Source of the DNA: Panicum virgatum | Lineage: Eukaryota; Streptophyta; Magnoliopsida; Poales; Poaceae | Length of the DNA: 64,000 nucleotides | Assembly (NCBI RefSeq): GCF_016808335.1 | Contig: NC_053146.1 | Coordinates: forward strand, 24,670,637-24,734,636 | Reading direction: 5' to 3' | In this document: in pieces, positions 33,203-44,308 of the stretch | How positions within the stretch are numbered: position 1 is the first letter of the stretch | Layout of the letters: every line of letters begins with the position of its first letter | The notes under the pieces: generated by a model | What the model was told of the DNA's origin: nothing | Seen by the model: only the letters and a program-made list of their open reading frames with translations | The model's database searches: none | Made by a program: the position numbers and the translations under genes

Positions 33203-34008
33203 ATGGTGAACACCAGGCGTGGTTCTGACCAGCAGGGGCAGAACAACCAGGGTACTGGGATCCCGATGCCTCCGCCTCTGACCCCGGAGCAGTACTTCCA
33301 GCTCCAGATGCAGATGATGGCTACCCTGAACAACACTGTTCAGGCACTTCAGCAGGCTCACACTCAGCCTCCGCTTCCTCCACCGCCGCAGGACCACGAC
33401 AGGCGTACCGAGTTCCTGAGGGGTCACCCGCCGACGTTCTCTCACACGTCTGACCCACTTTAGGCAGACGACTGGCTCCGTGCAGTGGAGCGTCAGCTGG
33501 ACATCGCCCAGTGCGATGATCGGGAGCGAGTCTTGTACGCAGAAGGATAGCTGTGAGGGGCAGCATTGGACTGGTGGGAGTCCCACCCAACTCAGGACCG
33601 CGAGGCTTTCACCTGGATTCAGTTCCGGGAGCAGTTCCGCAGCCACAACATCCCCGCGGGCGTTATGAAGACGAAGAAGAACGAGTTCCTTGCACTTAAG
33701 CAGGTAAACTCAGATATAATCTTTCAGCATTTCCTTTGAGCTAGCATCCCCCTTGTTCTATCTTTCTGAAGCATGAGTTAATCATTCGATATACATCTGT
33801 CTTTTTCACTTCAGGGGACTATGACGGTCACGGAGTATCGTGATCGTTTCCTTCAGCTAGCTCGCTACGCCCCTGCCGAGGTCGCGGATGACCGCGAGAA
33901 GCAGGAGCATTTCATGGAGGGACTGGAAGACTACATCCAGTACGCACTGCTCAACCTCCGCTTCGATGACTTCAACCATCTGGTTGACAGCGCGCTCAAC
34001 ACGGAGCG
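33203..34008 (+). pseudogene. Tekay-2 gag, truncated, with intron
   Basis: ATG at 33203 (MVNTRRGSDQQGQNNQG). Exon 1 is 167 codons to 33703; in-frame stops at 33461 and near 33550 (two in four codons). Capsid core DDWLRAVERQLDIAQCDD and ALDWWESHPTQDREAFTW present. Exon 2 from 33815: GTMTVTEYRDRFLQLARYAP, HFMEGLEDYIQYALLNL, ending at LNTER where it meets inverted Tekay-3 LTR. Zinc knuckle and everything downstream missing. Confidence 0.85.
33704..33814 (+). other. Intron in Tekay-2 gag (111 bp)
   Basis: CAG|GTAAAC ... TTTTTCACTTCAG|GGG, same codon boundary as Tekay-1. In-frame TGA after about 13 codons if retained. Confidence 0.8.
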
Positions 34009-34518
34009 GGGCGAGCAGGGCGCGGGGCCGGCCTGTCAGTCGGTTGTGGGGAGCGCGCTGCACGGGCTGGAGAGCGAGCGGGAGGTAGGAGAGAGTGGAC
34101 CAGGCACTGGGCTAGAGCGGGGCGTGAGGCGAGCAGGCCGTTGCGGGACTGGGCCGCCAGGGAAGGAAAGAGAGAGGTGGAGCGGGCTGAACCGGGAAAG
34201 GGAAAGGAGCGGGTTGGGCCGACTGGCTGGGCTGGGTTCACAGGTTTGGTTTTCCTCTTTTCTATTTCCTATTTCGAACACCACTCAAACTAAAACCATT
34301 TGAATTCAAATTCAAATTTGAATTCAAACCTAGCACTCAAACAAAAAGAACAATGCACCAGCATGAATGCAACAACAAATTTTAAACTTAGACAAATTTT
34401 AATTACTTGTGAATCAAAAATTAATTTAAATGCAAGACTAAACATATAAACCTTAGAAAATTAAATAAAGCCAATTAAATTTATTATTAAATGCTGGAAT
34501 TTAAATTAGGGTGTTACA
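34009..34518 (-). repeat. Tekay-3 3' LTR, proximal part
   Basis: On the minus strand begins TGTAACACCC at 34518; matches 43798-44308 of the 5' LTR. The remaining middle of the LTR is lost at the Tekay-2 junction. Confidence 0.85.
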
Positions 34519-34532
34519 AACCCTACTCCCTT
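34519..34532 (-). promoter_or_regulatory. Tekay-3 polypurine tract
   Basis: Minus strand reads aagggagtagggtt directly before the 3' LTR. Confidence 0.75.
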
Positions 34533-34554
34533 AAACGAATCTCATCCCCGAGAT

Positions 34555-35539
34555 TCAGCTGGACTGGCTAGCAAAGAGATCTGGGTATGTCTTCCTCAGC
34601 TCATCTTCTCGCTCCCATGTAGCCTTAGCTTCACTGTGATGACTCCACTGAACTCTGCACATCTTGATGCGCTTGTTCCGTGTAACCCTCTCTGATGTCT
34701 CCAGAATCTTCACCGGATGCTCAATATAAGTCAGATCCTCCTGCACATCTAACCCATCCAGTGGTGCCTGCTCCTCAGGTACTCGCAGACACTTCTTCAA
34801 CTGTGAAATGTGGAAGACACCGTGAACTCCAGAGAGACTAGTAGGCAACTCCAGGCGATAAGCAACTTCGCCTTTCCTCTCTAGCACCTTGAATGGACCA
34901 ATATACCGAGGTGCTAACTTCCCCTTCACATTAAACCTGTGGATTCCTCTCATCGGGGACACCTTCATATATACATAATCATCAACACTAAAGGTCAGGT
35001 CCCTCCGTTTGCCATCTGCATAGCTCTTTTGCCTACTCTGTGCAATCCTCAGATTCTCCCGCACAGCCTGTACCATCTGCTCTGCATTTTCTATAATGTC
35101 AGGGCCAAAGAGCTGCTTCTCACCAATCTGATTCCAATACAGAGGAGTCCTGCACTTTCTGCCATACAATGCCTCAAAGGGGGACTTCTTCAGACTGGCC
35201 TGGTAGCTGTTGTTGTAGGAAAATTCAGCATACGACAGGCACTTATCCCAACTAGTACCATACTGAATAGCACAGGCTCACAACATATCTTCCAACACCT
35301 AGTTGGTTCTCTCGGTCTGCCCATCTGTCTGAGGATGATAAGTGGTACTTGAAGCGCAGCTTCGTATCCAACGAATCATGGAGCTGCTCCCAGAACCATG
35401 AAGTGAACTGAGATCCTCTGTCAGATATGATCTTCTTGGGCACACCATGCAAACAGACAATCCGGGAGATATACAACTCTGCAAGTTTGGCACCGGAGTA
35501 AGTAGTGTTCACCGGAATGAAGTGAGCAACCTTCGTCAA
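34555..35539 (-). pseudogene. Tekay-3 integrase core, C-terminus and chromodomain
   Basis: Continues the integrase after the solo LTR: KVAHFIPVNTTYSGAKLAEL, GVPKKIISDRGSQFTSWFW (second catalytic Asp at 35420-35422), then a frameshift in which YHPQTDGQTERTN with the catalytic Glu is read in another frame (35299-35493). The 204-codon frame 35169-34555 gives MYGRKCRTPLYW, MKVSPMRGI, LAPRYIGPFKVLERKGEVAYRLELP, GVFHISQLKKC, and a C-terminal chromodomain-like end with CRVQWSHHSEAKATWERED. Chromodomains guide such elements to heterochromatin. Non-functional through the frameshift and the LTR insertion. Confidence 0.88.
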
Positions 35540-36794
35540 TGTAACACCCGGTTTATAAAAGGACATAAACCGAGCAATCATGTACGTGCCAGGATCAAGT
35601 CACACGTATATACAACAAAATGAACAATATATCACAGCACATATCATGTAAAAAGATATATTAAAGCGAATACGAATGTTATTTATTACAATAATGACAA
35701 AAGTCTGGTATAGAGTATGCGGAAGCGTAATACATAAACGATAACTCTCGTCGGAAGCTGAGCAGGGCGCCACAGCGACGTCGACTGGGAGACGAACGCC
35801 TAGAAGTCCTCGTACTCCTGGTAGCTCCGGGTGAACTCTCTCGCGTCGGCAGTAACTGAGCAGCAGTAGAGTGTCCCAAGAGGAAAAAGAGTAGAGTAGG
35901 CAAGAGTGAGTACACAACTTGTACTCAACAAGTATAACACAAACTATGAGGTTCTAAGGCTGGCTGACTCAACTGCATTAGCTTTTAATCTTGGCAAAAT
36001 TTTATTAAAGCTAATTACTACAGGTGGATGAATTACCATAAACCCAGTTACATAGTAATTAATCAGAATTTATCATGATACTACTGAGAACCATACCAAA
36101 CCAAGCCACCCGGGGAAACCTGCCTCGTCAAAGGAAGATAACCCCACTAATCAAAAGGAGGATCTGGGCCACTCATGACCATGAGCACGGCTAGTATACT
36201 AGTTTTACACTCTGCAGAGGTTGCACATCTTTACCCACAAGTCGTGAGCTACGCTAGTTGTTCATCACACTTCCTTAGGTGAGATGACTAGCAAACTCAC
36301 TACGAGGCCGTTACAAAGGATCACGTTGGTAAGGTGTAACCGCTAAGGATTCAGGCAATGCAACGATGGTGCCCACCTCGAGGGGGTACACAGACCAAGC
36401 CTCGTAGTGCAGGGACCATTGAAGCTCGACCCCCCTCTTGCCCCGTCGGTAAGTTACTGCCGAACCAAAATGACCTAATTAGTAAGCCAAGACCATCCCA
36501 TTCCAGTTTTGTGGTAGCGCTGTTGTCCCAGGTTGTCGCTCTATGAACCGGTCCTTATGGAGAGTGGCCAACCAGGCAGTAAGCACCGTGCTGGCCCCCT
36601 AAACCATTTTTCTAACAAAACATATTTTAACGAGACGTGAGCCACTCAAACGGGCCACTCGCTATGATAATTTTTAATTACTTATGGAACAAAAATTAAA
36701 TTAAATGCAAGACTAGACATATAAAACCTTAGAAAATTAAATAAAGCCAATTAAATTTATTATTAAATGCTGAAATTTAAATTAGGGTGTTACA
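35540..36794 (-). repeat. Solo Tekay-family LTR inserted in Tekay-3 integrase, internally deleted
   Basis: TGTAACACCC ... GGGTGTTACA ends with target duplication GTCAA on both sides (35535-35539, 36795-36799). Removal restores the integrase order DRLT-KVAHF. It is 1255 bp rather than about 3350: the first about 130 bp of the LTR join its last about 1.1 kb near 36668. Block b is present at 35800-35855. Confidence 0.92.
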
Positions 36795-37549
36795 GTCAAA
36801 CGGTCCACTACTACCCATATAGAGTTGTACCCCTGCTGAGTACGAGGCAATCCCACTATGAAATCCATCGTGATCTCCTCCCATTTCCACTCGGGAATCT
36901 TCAACGGCTACAACAAACCGGCTGGCCTCTGATGCTCGGCCTTCACACGCTGACATGTGTCGCAGATGGCCACATACTCGGCGACTGAACGCTTCATCCC
37001 GGGCCACCAGAAACTCTCCTTAAGATCATAGTACATCTTAGTACTGCCCGGATGAATAGAGTAAGCCGTATCATGAGCCTCACTCAAAATCAACTGTCTG
37101 AGATCATTCCCCTCTGGCACACAAATCCGGTTCTTGTACCACAAAGTACCTAGATCATCCTCTCTGAAATGAGGAGCCTTGCCTTTCTTGTGCAACTCAC
37201 GAATCTCCTGCAGCTTCTCATCTTCCTTCTGATGCTGCCGGATCTCTGCCTCTAGAGTGGGCTTTGCCTCGAATGCTGCACTCGAAGTATGATGCAAGAA
37301 ACCCAGACTCAACTGCTCAAACTCCTCACATAACTCCTGAGACATCTGGAAAGCAACAGCCATGTTGACATAGCTTCTTCTGCTCAGAGCATCTGCCACC
37401 ACATTAGCCTTACCCGGATGATAGTGAATCTCCAGGTCATAGTCCTTGACCAGCTCTAACCATCTCCTCTGCCGCATGTTCAGCTCATTCTGCGTGAAAA
37501 TATACTTGAGGCTCATTGTGATCAGTGTAGATATCACACTACTGCCCAT
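36795..37549 (-). pseudogene. Tekay-3 RNase H end and integrase N-terminal domain
   Basis: Frame 37549-36908: [36 protein letters not shown] (end of RNase H), then the HHCC zinc domain [12 protein letters not shown] ... [18 protein letters not shown] follows GLL at 36908, after which the same frame reads [10 protein letters not shown] and TMDFIVGLP with the first catalytic Asp (36863-36865), then VVVDRLT up to the inserted LTR. Confidence 0.86.
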
Positions 37550-38774
37550 ACAAGTAATGCCTCCAAATCTTTAGAGCATGCACAACTGCGGCTAACTCAA
37601 GATCATGTGTGGGATAATTCAGCTCATGCCAACGTAACTGCCGTGAAGCATAAGCAATCACTCTGCCCTCCTGCATCAGATCACAACCAAGACCATCCTT
37701 CGAAGCATCACAGCACACCGTGAACCTCTTGGTCTGGTCTGGTAGAGTAAGGACTGGCGCCATAGTCAACCTCTTCTTCAGCTCATCAAATGCCATCCGA
37801 CGCTCATCAGTCCATATGAATGCCACATTCTTCTCTAGCAAAGAAGTCAAGGGCTTCGCGATCTTGGAGAAATTCTCAATGAACCTCCGATAATATCCTG
37901 CTAAGCCAAAGAATGACTGGACTTCCTTCACCGTCTGCGGTGTCTCCCGTTCGAGCACATCCTTCACCTTGCTCGGATCAACTGCAATACCTCCCTTGGA
38001 GATGATATGTCCGAGGAATGGAACCTCGTCAATCCAGAACTCGCACTTGCTGAACTTAGCATACAGCTGATGCTCCCTCAATCTCTGCAACACGAGCCTC
38101 AGATGAACTTCATGCTCTGCCTCTGTCTTGGAGAAGATCAGAATATCATCAATAAAGATCACCACAAAGACATCCAGATAATCCATGAAAACCATGTTCA
38201 TCAAGTGCATGAAGAAAGCCGGGGCATTAGTCAAGCCGAAGGACATGACCGTGTACTCATATAGCCCGTACTTGCAGGTGAATGCCATCTTCGGAATATC
38301 CTCAAGACGGATCCTCAGCTGAAAATAGCCCGAACGCAGATCAATCTTCGAGAAAACACGAGCACCTCGAAGTAGATCAAAAAGATCCTCAATATGGGCC
38401 AGTGGATGCTTGTTCTTAATGGTAACTGCGTTCAGCTCCCGATAATCGACACACATTCTCTTCGAGCCATCCTTCTTATCTACTAGCAACAATGGAAAAG
38501 CCCAAGGAGAGAAGCTGCGACGGATATAGCCCTTGGCTAGAAACTCATCAATAGTCTTCTTAACTTCCTCATGCTCTATATGTGCCATGCGGTAGGGCCG
38601 CTTTGCAATAGGAGCTGTGCTAGGCAAGATATCAATAGAAAACTCGATGTCGCGTACAGGCGGCATACCTGGCAAATCATCCGGAAAAGACATCCGGGAA
38701 TTCAGACACCACGCAAATACCGTCCGTGGGTCTAGCCTCCATCTGATGAAGAAATCCCGAGGGCTCTGAAGCAC
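37539..38774 (-). pseudogene. Tekay-3 reverse transcriptase and RNase H
   Basis: 411-codon frame, the longest intact pol piece of this family here. The first about 30 codons are out of the true frame; true RT begins around [17 protein letters not shown]. Motifs: [51 protein letters not shown], and [12 protein letters not shown] with catalytic Asp pair at 38145-38156 (F/Y-x-D-D). Then [17 protein letters not shown], and RNase H with [18 protein letters not shown] and [15 protein letters not shown]. All catalytic Asp of RT are present; the frame is linked to protease only by a frameshift near 38690. Confidence 0.9.
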
Positions 38775-39174
38775 TGACTGTCACCTCTTGGCCATCAGAT
38801 GCTGACAAGTGAACTGTCCGCTGAGCACAATCAATACGGACTCCCCCTCTGGTAAGGGTCTCCATGCCAAAAATCACAACTATCCCCGAGGAATCAATGA
38901 CGATCAAACCAGTGCGGAATTCTACCCCCCTTATGACCATACTAACTCTGGAGCATATAGAACATGTATGTATCTGGCCCCCAGGTGAGGTAACTACCAT
39001 AGCTGTCCTCATACAAGAAGCTGGTATACGATACTGCTCGGCAAATGAATTGGAAATGAAAGAATGAGTAGCACCGGTATCGAAAAGCACTGTAGCATGG
39101 TGGGAGTTGACCATGAACGTACCAATAACCACGTTAGGAGCCTCGGCCGCTGACTCGGCCGTCACGTGGTTCAC
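38677..39174 (-). pseudogene. Tekay-3 aspartic protease
   Basis: 165 codons: MNHVTAESAAEAPNVVIGTF, active site LFDTGATHSFIS, and a GMETLTRGGVRID end, then the linker [20 protein letters not shown] and SEFPDVFSG. Stops at 38677 with RT in another frame, so Gag-Pol would be interrupted here. Confidence 0.85.
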
Positions 39175-40383
39175 CCGACCCTGTGCTGGCGCCCTGGGCT
39201 GAGCTGGACACCCCTACTATCCCGCCTGCGCCTTCCGGGGGCAAGAGTTGGCATAGTGCCGCGGCTGGCCACAGTGAAAGCAGGTGCGAAGGAGTCCTAG
39301 AGCCTGTTGTCCGGCAGGAGGAGCTGCCTGCCGTGGAGCCTGAGGTGCTGGCAGAGCTGGTGGAGCAGCACGAGCCGGAGGTGCCGGTAACCTCTGGCTC
39401 TGCCCTGCCTGCTGCTGCTGTCGAGGCGGGTACTGCTGCGGCCTCTGCTGGTACTGTTGGGGAGGCCGGTACTGCTGCTGCTGGTACTGCTGGGGCGGCT
39501 GGAGGCGAGGACGGGTGTTGTGCCGAAAGCAACGGGAGTGATCTTCCTCTTCTTATCCTCCGTCTCCAGGTGCTTGCGCTCCGTGTTGAACGCGCTATCA
39601 ACCAGATGGTTGAAGTCGTCGAAGCGGAGGTTGAGCAGCGCGTACTGGATGTAGTCCTCCAGACCCTCCATGAAGTGCTCCTACTTGTCGCGGTCATCCG
39701 CGACCTCGGCAGGGGCGTAGCGAGCGAGCTGAAGGAAACAATCACGATACTCCGTGACCGTCATAGTTCCTTGAGGTGAAAAGGACAGATGTATGATGAA
39801 TGATTAGCTCATGCTTCAGAAAGATAGAACAAGGGGAATACTAGCTCAAAAGGAAATGCTGAAAGATTATATCTGAGTTTACCTACTTAAGCGCAAGGAA
39901 CTCCTTCTTCTTCATCTTCATAACGCCCGCGGGGACGTTGTGGCTGCGGAACCACTCCCGGAACTGGATCCAGGTGAAAGCCTTGCGGTCCTGAACTCGG
40001 TGGAACTCCCACCAGTCCAAAGCTGCCCCTCGCAGCTGTCCTGCTGCGTACAAGACTCGCTCCCGATCATCGCACTGGGCGATGTCCAGCTGGCGCTCCA
40101 CTGCACGGAGCCAGTCGTCTGCCTGAAGGGGGTCAGACGTGTGAGAGAACGTCGGCGGGTGACCCCTCAGGAACTCAGCACGCTTGTCGCAGGTCTGCGG
40201 AGGTGGAGAAGGCGGAGGCTGAGTGTGAGCCTGCTGAAGTGCCTGAATAGTGTTGTTCAGGGTAGCCATCATCTGCATCTAGAGCTAGAAGTACTGCTCC
40301 GGGGTCAGAGGCGGAGGCATCGGGATCCCAGTACCCTGGTTGTTCAGCCCCTGCTGGTCAGAACCACGCCTGGTGTTCACCAT
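39175..40383 (-). pseudogene. Tekay-3 gag, with intron
   Basis: ATG (minus) at 40383. Exon 1 40383-39883: SQ-rich N-terminus with two early stops, then MQMMATLNNTIQALQQAHTQ, a Pro-rich linker, DDWLRAVERQLDIAQCDD and ALDWWEFHRVQDRKAFTW. The last codon is TAG instead of CAG. Exon 2 from 39770: TMTVTEYRDCFLQLARYAP, a stop at DK*E, then HFMEGLEDYIQYALLNL. A frameshift near 39540 leads into the Gln/Pro/Tyr-rich region. The zinc-knuckle region (about 39240-39300) reads CFHCGQPRHYANSCP on the minus strand, with Arg for Gly. Confidence 0.8.
39771..39882 (-). other. Intron in Tekay-3 gag, acceptor mutated (112 bp)
   Basis: Minus strand: TAG|GTAAAC donor kept, but the acceptor that reads TTCAG|GGG elsewhere is CTCAA|GGA here. 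The nearest AG is one base later and would shift the frame. Confidence 0.7.
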
Positions 40384-40943
40384 CTAATTTTGGACAAAAG
40401 ATTTCATGAGTAAGGATATTGCAGAAATAATTTCAGACGGATATGATATCTTTCTGCAAGGAAGACTTAGGCATGATAAAGTAGACATGATAGAGTGGAC
40501 GGTTTTACCCCCAACGATCTAACTCGTTTTATTAATTATTTAACTTTAAATTAAAACTGATTTTCATTAATCAAGATTTAACTACTAAACTATGCAATCA
40601 TTCAAAAATGCAAATCAAACATGTAGCATAATAACAAGCATACAAATTTCACAACTTAGCCAAGTTTAACATACGACTCGACTAACCACAATGCGTCGCA
40701 GAACGTTCTATCGCATTATTATAAAGGGGGCCGTTTAGCTTATACTTATGGTGGTCGGTCGACTTACTTCAGGCCAGAATCTACGGAAACTAATTCTATA
40801 GAGAGAAATCAAGGCAAGACGAGTGAAAATCTTTGAATTTCAAGGAATATAATAGCAAAATAGTTTCAGCAGACAAGCCTGAGAGAGAAGAAGACTTAAA
40901 ACTCGACCAGTTCTATCTAGGCTTTCGTCCTACAGTCGATATA
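40384..40943 (-). other. Tekay-3 untranslated leader
   Basis: About 560 bp, AT-rich, homologous to the leaders of Tekay-1 and Tekay-2; no coding frame. Confidence 0.6.
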
Positions 40944-40955
40944 GCTCTGATACCA
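40944..40955 (-). promoter_or_regulatory. Tekay-3 primer-binding site
   Basis: Minus strand reads tggtatcagagc three bases after the 5' LTR, complementary to initiator Met tRNA. Confidence 0.9.
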
Positions 40956-40958
40956 CTC

Positions 40959-43900
40959 TGTAACACCCGATTTATAAAAAGACATAAACCGAGCAATCAT
41001 ATACGTGCCAGGATCAAGTCACACATATATACAACAGAATGAACAATATATCACAGCACATATCACGTAAAAGATATAATAAAGCGAGTATGAATGTTAT
41101 TTATTATATTAACGACAAAATGTCTGATACAGAGTATACGGAAGCGTAAAACATAAATGAAGAGTCTCGGAAGCTGGGCACCACAGGGACGTCTACTGGG
41201 AGACAAACGCCTAGAAGTCCTCGTACTCCTAGTAGCTCCGGGTGAACTCCCTCGCGTCGGCAGGAACTGAGCAGCAGTAGAGTATCCCCAAAAAGGACAA
41301 GAGGAAAAAGAGTAGAGAAGGCAAGTGTGAGTACACAACTTGTACTCAACAAGTATAACACAAACTATGAGGCTCTAAGGTTGGCTGACTCAACTGCATT
41401 AGCTTTTAAGTCTTGGCAAAGTTTTATTAAAGCTAATTACTACAAGTTGATGAATTACCATAAACCCAGTTACATAGTAATTAATCAGAATTAATTATGA
41501 ACTACTGAGAACCAAACCAAACCAAACCACTCGGGGAAACCCTCCTAACCAAAGGAAGATAACCCCACTAATCAAAAGGAGGATCTGGGCCGCTCATGAC
41601 CGTGAGCATGGCTAGTATACCAGTTTTACACTCTGCAGAGGCTGCACATCTTTACCCACAAGTCGTGAGCTATGCTAGTTGTTCATCACATTTCCTTAGG
41701 TGAGATGGCTAGCAAACTCACTACGAGGCCTTTACAAAGAATCTCGTTGGTAAGGAGTAACCGCGAGGGTGGATCGGCGACTATGGAGCAGGTCTAGTGG
41801 GCGTCAAGACACGGAGCACAGACGAGGTCACTCAGTACGAGGGCCATAGAAGCTTACCTCCCCTGCCCCGCAGGTAAGTTACTCCAAACCAAAAAAGACC
41901 TAATTATTACGCCAAGACCGTCCCATTCCAGTCTTGTGGCAGCGCTGTTGTCCCAGGTTGTCGCTCTATGAACCGGTCCTTATGGAGAGTGGCCAACCAA
42001 GCACTAAGCACCATGCTGGCCCCCTAAACCATGTTTCTAACAAAACATATTTTAACGAGACGTGAGCCACTCAAGCACGGAGCACAGTGGGCCACTCCCA
42101 TAATTAAGTTGCATATACCATTAATCAATTTAATTAAAAAGGACCAAGTGTGTTATAGCGCGGCAACCTAGCACAACTAACCAAAAATGCAGTATGCAAT
42201 TGTATTTAAAGTGATAGGTGGTGTTCATGTTATACTTTCCTTCCTCAAACTGCTCCTGCTGCTGCTCAAACTGCTCAGAAGATGGCTGCTCCAGGTTCTG
42301 GTACTGGGGCTGCTCAGATGGATCAACGTCTACTCACGAACACATGGCCAAAGACAATACACAACATAAACATACATGCAAACAATAGCATATACTAAGA
42401 AACAGTACAGCAATACATGAAAACAGCAAACAAAACTATGCTAGAACTATTCTACATGTTACAACGATCGCGTGGACATAAAGAACGCCTAAAACGGAGC
42501 TAGAACGTGAAAACTAGGCCTAAAACAAGATCCAGGGACCTAACTGCGAGAAAAACTGAGCTACAGGGGGTTCTAGGCAAAAACTGAGGGCCTAAATGTA
42601 AATAAACCTTAGATCTGGGGTCTAACCCGCAAAAACATCAAGGCTGGACGGCGGGTTCTAATACTGGAATGTTCAGGGGGGTCCGTGCAAAAATTCTGGG
42701 CAGATCTGCAAATATATTTGAACACAGCTGGACTGCGGGTTAATTTCCGTGAACCGCAGGGGCTCTTTAGCAAATTTGCCAGGCTGAACTGGTATGTTTA
42801 GATCTCGGCCGTCGGATCTAGATCTGGCGGCTTGGACCCGATCTGGATTGGATCTAATCCTGTGTGTTAAAATCGGATCGGGCGGCTCAGGGAAGATGTG
42901 GGCGTGGGCGGCAGCGCTGGGTCGCCGGAACAGAGGTTCCGCGGCGGCGCTGCGCCGGCGACGGTCGAACTCGGCCATCCGGGAACTATTTTAGTCGTGG
43001 TTTGGCCCAAGAGGTTCATCACGCCACGCGTGATTCACCTGAGGCAACATCTGGGCACGGGAAGGCTCGGAGCAAGGTGCTCGGCGGCGATGGCGGCGCT
43101 GCGGCGTAGGAAACGCCGGCGAGCGTAGCCGGGGCACCTAGGGTGTGCCACAAGTGAAGGTATCTAGTGCAAAAGGATGGCGGGGGTTTGGGGGGCTTAC
43201 CGAGGCTCGAAATCGAGCAAGGCGGCCGTGCAGGGGCGGTTGCGTTGAAGGCGAGCGGCGAGGGCGGTGCGGTGCCCATGGACGAGTCGATGCAGGGGTC
43301 CTCCGAGCCTCTGGGCTCCACGGGAAGCTTCGGGGTCGAGCTGCGAAGCCGGTGGAGGGGTCAGGGAGGTCGGAATCGCACCGGCGACATGGAATTTCAT
43401 AGGCGGATCACTTACCGGCGGCGGCGGCCGGGTGGAATTCCGGCGCTACTCGAGGGAGGCTGTGGTGCGGCGGAGAAGCGAGACCATGGCAGCGCGGGGC
43501 TCTGCTCCGGCGCGGAGGTCGCGGGGACTGGTACCGGGGTTTGAGGCAGCGCTAGAGTGGGGGGGGGATAGGGTTCCTGGGTGTGCGGCGCGGGTGGTTA
43601 AAAGGGCAGGGCCGATATCTCGGCATGCGCGCCCGATAAAGAAGGCCGGCGAGCATCTCGGGCGGGGATCGTGGCGTTCAGTTGCAAGTGCGCGGCGCGG
43701 GGGAGACGAAACCGACAGCTGGGCCTGGGGTGTTAGGCGGGGGCATGTGCGGCGCGGGCTGCTGAGCCGGGTTGCTGGGCTGCGGTGGCTGCCAGGTGGG
43801 GCGAGCAGGGCGTGGGGCCGGCTTGTCAGTCGGAGGTGGGGAGTGCGCTGCACGGGCTGGAGAGCGAGCGGGAGGTGGGAGAGAGTGGACCGGGCGCTGG

Positions 43901-44308
43901 GCTGGAGCGGGGCGTGAGGCGAGCGGGCTGTTGCGGGACTGGGCCGCCAGGAAAGGAAAGGGAGAGGTGGAGCGGGCTGAACCGGGAAAGGGAAAGGAGC
44001 GGGTTGGGCCGACTGGCTGGGCTGGGTTCACAGGTTTGGTTTTCCTCTTTTCTATTTCCTATTTCAAACACCACTCAAACTAAAACCATTTGAATTCAAA
44101 TTCAAATTTGAATTCAAACCTAGCACTCAAACAAAAAGAATAATGCACCAGCATGAATGCAACAACAAATTTTAAACTTAGTCAAATTTTAATTACTTGT
44201 GAATCAAAAATTAATTTAAATGCAAGACTAAACATATAAACCTTAGAAAATTAAATAAAGCCAATTAAATTTATTATTAAATGCTAGAATTTAAATTAGG
44301 GTGTTACA
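40959..44308 (-). repeat. Tekay-3 5' LTR, complete (3350 bp)
   Basis: TGTAACACCC ... GGGTGTTACA ends; same length and organisation as the Tekay-2 LTR. Adjacent primer site and gag mark it as the 5' LTR on the minus strand. GC-rich part at about 42800-44040. Confidence 0.9.
41211..42329 (-). other. Exon-like pair, Tekay-3 LTR copy
   Basis: Block a 42329-42240 (90 nt, open: SEQPQYQNLEQPSSEQF); donor changed to AAG|GAAAGT. Block b 41266-41211 (56 nt) with one internal TAG, ending EYEDF then TAG. Confidence 0.4.

Larger units (their letters stand above)
29276..34008 (+). mobile_element. Tekay-2: 5' part of a chromodomain gypsy element
   Basis: Full 5' LTR, primer site, leader, gag exon 1, intron and part of exon 2, then abrupt end in gag (LNTER) at 34008 against inverted LTR sequence of Tekay-3. 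Protease, pol and 3' LTR are absent. Best explained as an insertion into the Tekay-3 3' LTR followed by a deletion that also removed the middle of that LTR. No second target copy remains to test. Confidence 0.85.
28063..44308 (-). mobile_element. Tekay-3: chromodomain gypsy element carrying two nested insertions
   Basis: Both outer ends are TGTAACACCC-type LTR termini and both are flanked by GTCAC (28058-28062, 44309-44313). On the minus strand: 5' LTR 44308-40959, Met-tRNA primer site, leader, gag with intron, protease, RT, RNase H, integrase, chromodomain, polypurine tract, 3' LTR (34518-34009 plus 29275-28063). Nested: Tekay-2 in the 3' LTR, solo LTR in integrase. Removing these leaves an internal region of about 5.2 kb between 3.35-kb LTRs. 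Many stops and frame changes; not autonomous. Confidence 0.9.
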
